A stretch of DNA of 15,999 bases from Rhodoplanes sp049284695 (lineage in GTDB: Bacteria > Pseudomonadota > Alphaproteobacteria > Rhizobiales > Xanthobacteraceae): positions 1-15,999 of the forward strand of contig JBAPYK010000145.1 of assembly GCA_049284695.1 (NCBI GenBank). The letters run 5' to 3'. Position numbers and translations under genes: made by a program. This document shows, piece after piece, positions 7,721 to 12,538 of this stretch. Numbering within the stretch: position 1 is the stretch's first letter; each line of letters begins with the position of its first letter. A model generated the notes under the pieces. It saw nothing but the letters and a program-made list of their open reading frames with translations, ran no database searches and was not told where the DNA came from.

Positions 7721-8469
7721 CACAGCACCCCCGCTTCGTTCTTGAGTTTGCCGACGAGTTCGGCGACCGAGCCGACCTTGACCCCCGCCTTGCGCGCGGG
7801 GGGCTCGACCGTCTTGAGCACCTCGATTCGGGCGGCGGTGTCGACGCCGTAGTCGCCCGGCGTCTTCTCCGCAATCGGCTTCTTCTTCGCCTTCATGATA
7901 TTCGGGAGCGAGGCGTAGCGCGGTTCGTTCAGCCGCAGGTCAGTGGTGATGACGGCGGGGGACTTGAGCTTGACCGTCTGCAGGCCGCCGTCGACCTCGC
8001 GGGTGACCAGGATGCCGTCCCCTTCGATCACGACCTTGGAGGCGAATGTTCCTTGGGGCCAGTTCAGCAGCGCCGCGAGCATCTGGCCGGTTTGATTGCA
8101 GTCGTCGTCGATCGCCTGCTTGCCGAGGATGACCAAGCCGGGTTTCTCGTCCTCGATCACCTTCTTGAGGATTTTGGCGACCGCGAGCGGCTCGACCGCC
8201 CCATCCGCCTTGACCAGAATGCCGCGATCCGCGCCCATGGCGAGCGCCGTACGGAGCGTTTCCGCCGCCTGCGCCGGCCCGATCGAGATCGCGACGATCT
8301 CGGTCGCCTTGCCCGCCTCCCTCAGTCTGATCGCCTCTTCGACCCCGATCTCGTCGAACGGGTTCATCGACATTTTCACATTGGCGAGCTCGACCCCGGA
8401 GCCGTCCGGTTTCACTCGGATCTTGACGTTGTAGTCGACGACCCGCTTGACGGTGACGAGTATTTTCAT
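7720..8469 (-). CDS. etfB: Electron transfer flavoprotein beta subunit
   Basis: EtfB is the AMP-binding, partner-docking subunit of the ETF heterodimer. The 249-residue product begins 'MKILVTVKRVVDYNVKIRV', typical of proteobacterial EtfB. The AMP-binding region 'KQAIDDDCNQTGQMLAALL' lies at residues 117-135. The recognition loop that docks on dehydrogenases, 'LPNIMKAKKKPI', lies at 188-199 and is well conserved. The start is ATG 8469; the upstream sequence has only a modest purine-rich site (CGGGAA). It is the first gene after the 161-nt gap below the ABC1 kinase gene, so it is the likeliest start of the etfBA-ligase-dehydrogenase-phaJ-phaC transcript. Confidence 0.97.
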   Translation of the reverse strand: MKILVTVKRVVDYNVKIRVKPDGSGVELANVKMSMNPFDEIGVEEAIRLREAGKATEIVAISIGPAQAAETLRTALAMGADRGILVKADGAVEPLAVAKILKKVIEDEKPGLVILGKQAIDDDCNQTGQMLAALLNWPQGTFASKVVIEGDGILVTREVDGGLQTVKLKSPAVITTDLRLNEPRYASLPNIMKAKKKPIAEKTPGDYGVDTAARIEVLKTVEPPARKAGVKVGSVAELVGKLKNEAGVL

Positions 8470-8493
8470 GTTTTTATTCCCGCGGCGGCGCGC

Positions 8494-8520
8494 AAACTAT
8501 GGCGGGTCTTTGCCTGTCAA
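8494..8520 (-). promoter_or_regulatory. Possible promoter of the etfBA cluster
   Basis: On the minus strand a consensus TTGACA (-35) occurs at 8520-8515, followed after 15 nt by TAGTTT at 8499-8494. The spacer is short and the -10 poor, so this is only a candidate. It sits 25 nt before the etfB start in the 161-nt gap after the ABC1 gene, where a promoter would be expected. Nothing else notable was seen in 8470-8630. Confidence 0.3.
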
Positions 8521-8630
8521 CGCGCGTCCACTCCTCCCATCAGTTGCTCTTGAACGCATGACTATTAAACCTCCGTACGCCGACGGAATCCGTTCGATGG
8601 CGCTCCTAGACGTTTATCTTTCCTACTCTT

Positions 8631-10139
8631 TTACGTCGCGACACTCACGGTCGAACCGGCGAACATTGTTTCGCGCTGCAATCGAAACCACGATATCGAG
8701 GCGGTCAACGGCGCAGACATCCACAACTTGACAAGATCCGCGTTCGACAGGTGGGTATTGAAATCTCGCGAAAACGGCGGCGCGATCATCCGATATGGCA
8801 ATTCTTGTTCGAACTGCTTCAGAAAGAATGACGCCAGCACGGAGTCGAGGTGACAGTCTTCCGAAACATCGGCGACAACTCCCGTCAACGATTCGAGCGT
8901 CTTTCGAAATATGACCAACCCGGGCTGGGGACGAGCGTGACCCTCGGTGATAGCGTCCTGCAAGAGCCCGGTGAGCCAAGGCAGCCCGGGCCATCGACCC
9001 GGTTTCAAGCGTCCGAGGCTTTCGTTGACGATGCGGCATAGCGCGGTCTCGTCGACCCCGCCCGTGGCGAGACCACGTATCGCTTCGGCAACCTGACCTG
9101 CGTTCAATGTCATCGCCCCGAGCCATAACTCGGAGAGCTTAATCTGGTCTTGTTTCGTGAGATACCCGACCAAACTCCAATCGACGATCGCCAAGCGACG
9201 ATCGTCGGTGAACAAGAGATTTCCCGCATGCGGATCGGCATGGAACATCGTCGTCGGCCCGTCGGACCAGATCGCGTGGCCGACAAGGGCATCCACGATA
9301 GAGACCGCGAGCTCTCGGCGTGCCGTCGACGAGAGGTTTCCGACGTCGGTAACCTTGCAACCGTCAACACGCTCCATGGCGGTCACGCGCGGCGTCGAGA
9401 AGGGGTAAAGCTCGGGCACGAGAACCGACGTCATGTCCTGGTAGGCGCGCCGAGCCGTCGCCATGTGCTGCTGCTCTCTGTCGAGATGGGTTTCGAGGGC
9501 GAGCAGTTCCGCGACCTGTTCGAAGGAACTCTCGTAGTCGATGTTGGGAAGTCCGTACATGCGACAGCGGTTCTGCAGAAACGCGCCGACGCGCCTCAAC
9601 AGGTCCAGTTCCTCGCCCAGTTTCTCCTCGATCCCTGACTTGAGCAGCTTGAAGACACCGCGCCGTCGCTCGCCATGCCGACCATCCTGCAAGATGAACG
9701 GTATGACCACGGCAACGCTCGCCTCTGCCAAGGGGCTTTCGCCCAGCGTGATACCAAGTTTCGAAAGCGGACCCAGTTCCCGTTCGAGCGCCGTGCGAAC
9801 GAGCGATAGACTTTGCGTTGGCCTCATCGACTCGAGAGATTGGAGAAGGCGTCGAAATCGGGGGGAGAGGCGACGGTCGCGCGCCAGTACCTGCCCCAGC
9901 TTGTGCAGCGAGGGACAATGTCGTGCGATAGCGACGAGCCGTTCGTCGATCCCGGTGTCCGACGGCATCGCGGCTTGCTCGGTCAGGATCTCGATAGTGC
10001 GCACCCGCGGAAGGTTCTCCAGGAAATAGCCGAGGCTGTCGACGATCACCGACCGGTATTTCTCGGCCTCGTCGGGAACGAGCGGGCCAATATCGAGCCC
10101 CTCGCAGAACTGCATCCAGTCGGACATTGCTGTCGCCAT
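8631..10139 (-). CDS. ABC1/AarF-type atypical kinase family protein
   Basis: The family (UbiB, Coq8/ADCK) has a protein-kinase-like fold with ATPase activity and is tied to ubiquinone and lipid metabolism. The 502-residue product has the family hallmark 'KLGQ' (80-83) with 'LSPRFRRLLQSLE', then 'LERELGPL', a changed A-loop ('PLAEASVAVV', where UbiB usually has AAASIAQVH), a VAIK-like Lys164, Glu177 in 'GEELDLL', the catalytic 'FHADPHAGNLLF' (299-310) and the metal-binding Asp320 in 'IVDWSLVG'. The C-terminus shows no clear pair of membrane helices as in UbiB, so I do not call it ubiB. The start is ATG 10139 with a modest GGTGGA upstream; an in-frame ATG at 10127 is possible. It is 161 nt upstream of etfB, so co-transcription is possible but unproven. 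ETF electrons end on ubiquinone, a loose functional link. Confidence 0.85.
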   Translation of the reverse strand: MATAMSDWMQFCEGLDIGPLVPDEAEKYRSVIVDSLGYFLENLPRVRTIEILTEQAAMPSDTGIDERLVAIARHCPSLHKLGQVLARDRRLSPRFRRLLQSLESMRPTQSLSLVRTALERELGPLSKLGITLGESPLAEASVAVVIPFILQDGRHGERRRGVFKLLKSGIEEKLGEELDLLRRVGAFLQNRCRMYGLPNIDYESSFEQVAELLALETHLDREQQHMATARRAYQDMTSVLVPELYPFSTPRVTAMERVDGCKVTDVGNLSSTARRELAVSIVDALVGHAIWSDGPTTMFHADPHAGNLLFTDDRRLAIVDWSLVGYLTKQDQIKLSELWLGAMTLNAGQVAEAIRGLATGGVDETALCRIVNESLGRLKPGRWPGLPWLTGLLQDAITEGHARPQPGLVIFRKTLESLTGVVADVSEDCHLDSVLASFFLKQFEQELPYRMIAPPFSRDFNTHLSNADLVKLWMSAPLTASISWFRLQRETMFAGSTVSVAT

Positions 10140-10177
10140 GCTTCCACCCGCAGGAGGTTACCGCATGGAAACATACC

Positions 10178-10200
10178 TGACCGTTTTTGTCAATCGGTCA
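10178..10200. promoter_or_regulatory. Inverted repeat TGACCG-N11-CGGTCA upstream of the ABC1 gene
   Basis: Perfect 6-bp arms (10178-10183 and 10195-10200) are separated by 11 nt. On the minus strand the spacer contains a consensus TTGACA (10193-10188), 49 nt before the ABC1 start codon, so the repeat would flank a -35 box like an operator. The matching -10 is poor (TTCCAT at 17 nt spacing). The site may also lie inside the degenerate upstream end of the IS91 transposase remnant, in which case the symmetry could be chance. Confidence 0.35.
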
Positions 10201-10211
10201 TTCGCTATAAA

Positions 10212-10503
10212 ATAAATCGAACGATCGTACGATATCGGATGCAGAGTTCGACGAGGATGGTGTCACCTTCCACCTTAAGCATCGCGCTTCGAACAAATGG
10301 CGCATGACGCGATTGAGCGGCCACGAGTTCATGCGCCGCTTCCCCTGCAGCACGTGCTACGGAAAGGACTGCACAAGGTCCGCTATTACGGCCTGTGGCG
10401 TTGGAGCCGGCGCGAGCACGCCGCGCAAGCCCGCCTGGGACGTGCTCACGCGCCCATCTCGCTGGACCGGGCGGATGACGATCCTCGGCACTGGGACCTG
10501 AGC
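10212..10503 (+). mobile_element. IS91-family transposase remnant, C-terminal part, frameshifted
   Basis: Frame 10241 reads 'SNDRTISDAEFDEDGVTFHL' and then 'LSGHEFMRRF'. A frameshift near 10343 leads into 'LQHVLRKGLHKVRYYGLW' and 'SRREHAAQARLG'. This is the C-terminal signature of IS91-type Y2 (rolling-circle) transposases, whose usual form is '...DxxGVTFRYKDY...EFIRRFLLHVLPxGxHRIRHYGL'. The N-terminal zinc-binding region and the catalytic tyrosines are absent, so the piece is dead. A degenerate stretch at about 10145-10212 ('YLTVFVNRSFAI' in another frame, then a stop) may correspond to the 'YLxRYxHRxAI' segment just upstream. The exact ends and the element's terminal sequences could not be identified. 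It lies between the divergent gene blocks. Confidence 0.75.
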
Positions 10504-10528
10504 TTTATCAGCAAATGCTGGTTAAATA

Positions 10529-10560
10529 CGAGCGTTCGATTGTTTTTTATCGAGCGCTCG
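10529..10560. promoter_or_regulatory. 12-bp inverted repeat abutting a -35 box (candidate operator)
   Basis: The arms CGAGCGTTCGAT (10529-10540) and ATCGAGCGCTCG (10549-10560) are complementary at 11 of 12 positions around the loop TGTTTTTT. The right arm ends 1 nt before TTGACA of the promoter for the LRAT-like gene, a natural place for a repressor. With its T-rich loop rather than a T-tail after the stem, it does not look like an intrinsic terminator. The binding protein is unknown; TetR-type regulators often use such symmetry. Confidence 0.5.
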
Positions 10561-10561
10561 C

Positions 10562-10591
10562 TTGACACACTTCCCTTGGTTTTTATATAAA
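10562..10591 (+). promoter_or_regulatory. Sigma70-like promoter for the LRAT-like gene
   Basis: TTGACA (10562-10567) is a perfect -35. An AT-rich -10 follows: TATAAA at 10586-10591 with an 18-nt spacer, or TATATA at 10584-10589 with 16 nt. Transcription would begin near 10597, only about 8 nt before the first ATG (10605) and about 32 nt before a second in-frame ATG (10629). The box sequences and spacing are good, and the site stands in the AT-rich end of the intergenic region. Confidence 0.7.
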
Positions 10592-10604
10592 TTATCCGCA
10601 AGCT

Positions 10605-11111
10605 ATGCTTGGGGCGCGAGCGAAGCGCATGGTTGAGACGGGCAAGTCGCAAAGGCTCAAGCTTGGAGATCATCTGGTATCGCCGAGGACTCTTTATTAC
10701 CATCACGGCTTGTACGTCGGCGGAAACAAGGTGATCCATTACGCAGGCCTTGCAAACGGAATTCAGAGCGGACCAGTCAAGCTCTCGACGCTGGAAGAGT
10801 TTCTGGCCGGCCGACCCTACGAACTCCGGAAGTATGAGGAGCGAAAGTATTCGCGCCGCCAAGCCGTTGCGCGAGCGCGGGCTCGGCTCGGGGAGGATCT
10901 ATACAATCCCGCTTTCAACAACTGCGAGCACTTCGTCGACTGGTGCATCACTGGCAAATATAGGAGCCAACAGGCAGACATCGTCATGGGAGTAAGCGGT
11001 GGCCTCGGCGGACTTCTTCTTAGCCGCGGCGGCGCTGCTCTTCACGCCGCTTCGAGGGTTCTCAGAGCCGAGATCAAGACGATCTGGGGCCGGATTAGCA
11101 GCACTGTCTAA
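10605..11111 (+). CDS. LRAT-domain protein (NlpC/P60-superfamily Cys acyltransferase/lipase-like)
   Basis: The 168-residue protein carries the whole catalytic set of the lecithin:retinol acyltransferase / PLAAT family: His34 in 'YYHHGLYVG', His45 in 'NKVIHYAG' and the nucleophile Cys107 in 'NNCEHFVDWC', close to the vertebrate LRAT 'NNCEHFVTYC' block. A leading 'LKLGDHLVSPR' is the usual first strand. Residues 126-150 form a Gly/Leu/Ala-rich segment that could insert into a membrane, as the C-terminal tails of PLAATs do. Known relatives transfer acyl chains from phospholipids or act as phospholipases; bacterial functions are largely uncharacterised. The start is uncertain: ATG 10605 has no ribosome binding site and a nearly leaderless transcript, while ATG 10629 (160 residues) has a longer leader but only a weak site. 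The gene precedes fadA by 152 nt on the same strand. Confidence 0.85.
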   Translation: MLGARAKRMVETGKSQRLKLGDHLVSPRTLYYHHGLYVGGNKVIHYAGLANGIQSGPVKLSTLEEFLAGRPYELRKYEERKYSRRQAVARARARLGEDLYNPAFNNCEHFVDWCITGKYRSQQADIVMGVSGGLGGLLLSRGGAALHAASRVLRAEIKTIWGRISSTV

Positions 11112-11214
11112 AGACCAAACGGTCGCGGTAAACGCTGTCAACCACGGGCGTGCGCGGCAACAGGCGCTCGTGCTTACGCGTTCAGCGAAACCCGTCTCGC
11201 GTTACTCAATGGCT

Positions 11215-11234
11215 CGCTCGCAAAAAATCGAGCG
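11215..11234. promoter_or_regulatory. Short inverted repeat before fadA, sharing a 10-mer with the 10.5-kb operator candidate
   Basis: CGCTCG (11215-11220) and CGAGCG (11229-11234) flank the A-rich spacer CAAAAAAT. ATCGAGCGCT at 11227-11236 is an exact copy of 10549-10558 within the other inverted repeat. It ends about 30 nt before the fadA start, with a good GAGGAG ribosome binding site between (11253-11258). No clear -35/-10 pair was recognised in 11112-11263. A shared operator is inference from two sites only. Confidence 0.35.
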
Positions 11235-11263
11235 CTGGCCGTGACTGAGCACGAGGAGAAGAC

Positions 11264-12403
11264 ATGCAAAAGAAAGTCGCAATCGCCGGCTTCAAACGAT
11301 CTCCCCACCACTTCGCCAGCAAGGGCGACCTGCGGAGGGTCAGGCCCGACGACCTCGTTGCGGAGGTCATCAAAAACCTCGTGACAGAGACGGGTGTCGC
11401 CGTGCGGGACATCGAGGATCTGATCCTCGGTTGCTCGTTTCCGGAAGGCGAACAAGGGCTCAACATGGCGCGGCTCGTCGTCCTCAGGACGAATTTGCCC
11501 CAGTCGGTGGCCGGCGTAACCGTCAATCGTTTCTGCGGATCGTCGATGGAGGCGATCCACATCGCCGCCGGTGCCATCCAACTCGGTGCCGGCGAAGCAT
11601 TCCTCTGTGCCGGCGTCGAGAGCATGTCCCGCGTCCCGATCCTCGGCTTCAACCCGATGCCGAACCCGAAGCTCGCCGAAGATGTACCGGGCGCCTACAT
11701 GGCGATGGGCATTACCGCGGAGAATCTCGCCCGCAAGTATCAGATCACCCGGGCAGCGCAGGAGGATCTGGCAGTGCTCACTCACCGGCGCGCCGCAGCC
11801 GCTTGGGAACACGGCCGGTTCACCGACGAAATCGTCCCGATTCCAGTAAACAACGGCGTTGTGGCTAGAGACGGAACCATCCGACCAGACACTACTAGAG
11901 AGAGCCTGGCACAGCTGAAGCCGTCCTTCGATGCCTCCGGAACGGTTACCGCCGGCACGTCCTCGCCGTTGACCGACGGCGCCTCGGCGACGCTGGTGGT
12001 CTCCGAGGACTATGCCAAGGCCCACGGCATGGTCGTGCTCGCCCGGATACGCTCCGTCGCAGTGAGCGGTTGCGCGCCGGAGATCATGGGTATCGGACCA
12101 GTCGAAGCGACGAGAAAGGCTCTGGAGCGCGCCGGTCTTGGTCTCGCGGACATTGATGTAATCGAACTCAACGAGGCGTTCGCCGCCCAGGCGCTGGCGG
12201 TCGCCCGAGAACTCGACCTCGATTGGGAGAAGACAAACCTCGACGGTGGCGCCATCGCCCTCGGACATCCGCTCGGCGCCTCGGGTGCACGGATCACCGG
12301 CAAGGCCGCCAGCGTGCTGAAACGACAAGGCAAGGAATTCGCCCTGGCGACCATGTGCATCGGCGGCGGTCAAGGCATCGCGACGGTGCTGGAAGCCGCC
12401 TGA
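11264..12403 (+). CDS. fadA: Acetyl-CoA C-acyltransferase (3-ketoacyl-CoA thiolase)
   Basis: The enzyme cleaves 3-ketoacyl-CoA with CoA to release acetyl-CoA, the last step of a beta-oxidation round. It has 379 residues, a normal length. The nucleophile is Cys91 in 'VNRFCGSS', with His335 in 'GGAIALGHPLGASGARI' and the second active-site Cys365 in 'TMCIGGGQG'; 'ELNEAFAAQALAV' is also conserved. The start is ATG 11264, with GAGGAG 5 nt upstream. The same residues serve degradative and biosynthetic (PhaA) thiolases, but adjacency to the FadN-type fusion gene 135 nt downstream points to the degradative type. The frame stays open for 37 codons after the stop without resembling anything known. Confidence 0.93.
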   Translation: MQKKVAIAGFKRSPHHFASKGDLRRVRPDDLVAEVIKNLVTETGVAVRDIEDLILGCSFPEGEQGLNMARLVVLRTNLPQSVAGVTVNRFCGSSMEAIHIAAGAIQLGAGEAFLCAGVESMSRVPILGFNPMPNPKLAEDVPGAYMAMGITAENLARKYQITRAAQEDLAVLTHRRAAAAWEHGRFTDEIVPIPVNNGVVARDGTIRPDTTRESLAQLKPSFDASGTVTAGTSSPLTDGASATLVVSEDYAKAHGMVVLARIRSVAVSGCAPEIMGIGPVEATRKALERAGLGLADIDVIELNEAFAAQALAVARELDLDWEKTNLDGGAIALGHPLGASGARITGKAASVLKRQGKEFALATMCIGGGQGIATVLEAA

Positions 12404-12538
12404 CGGCCCGTTGACGAAGTCACGGTCGTCGGAGTCCCTCTGATTACCGAGATTCGCACGGACTACACACTGATCCGGAGCGACTTCATCACCGGGCTGC
12501 TAAACGAGCCGTTCTGATTCTACGGACGAAGAACCACA

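Noticed and set aside
6606..7874. 422-codon minus-strand ORF over etfA
   Set aside because: It is a GC-rich shadow frame of etfA, with a composition dominated by Arg, Ala and Gly.
10165..10215. A 16-codon plus-strand ORF preceded by AGGAGG
   Set aside because: The ribosome-site match is good, but the peptide resembles the degenerate YLxRYxHRxAI part of IS91 transposases and runs directly into the relic, so it is more likely pseudogene sequence than a small protein.
10216..10233. 18-bp near-palindrome (ATCGAACGATCGTACGAT) as an operator
   Set aside because: It falls within codons of the IS91 transposase remnant. Its 8-mer ATCGAACG also occurs inside coding sequence near 7349 and 13422, so sharing it with the 10.5-kb repeat is not meaningful.
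12404..12517. In-frame continuation of 37 codons after the fadA stop
   Set aside because: Thiolases normally end at the GGGQG segment plus a few residues, as here. The extension matches nothing I recognise, so readthrough or a split gene is not supported.
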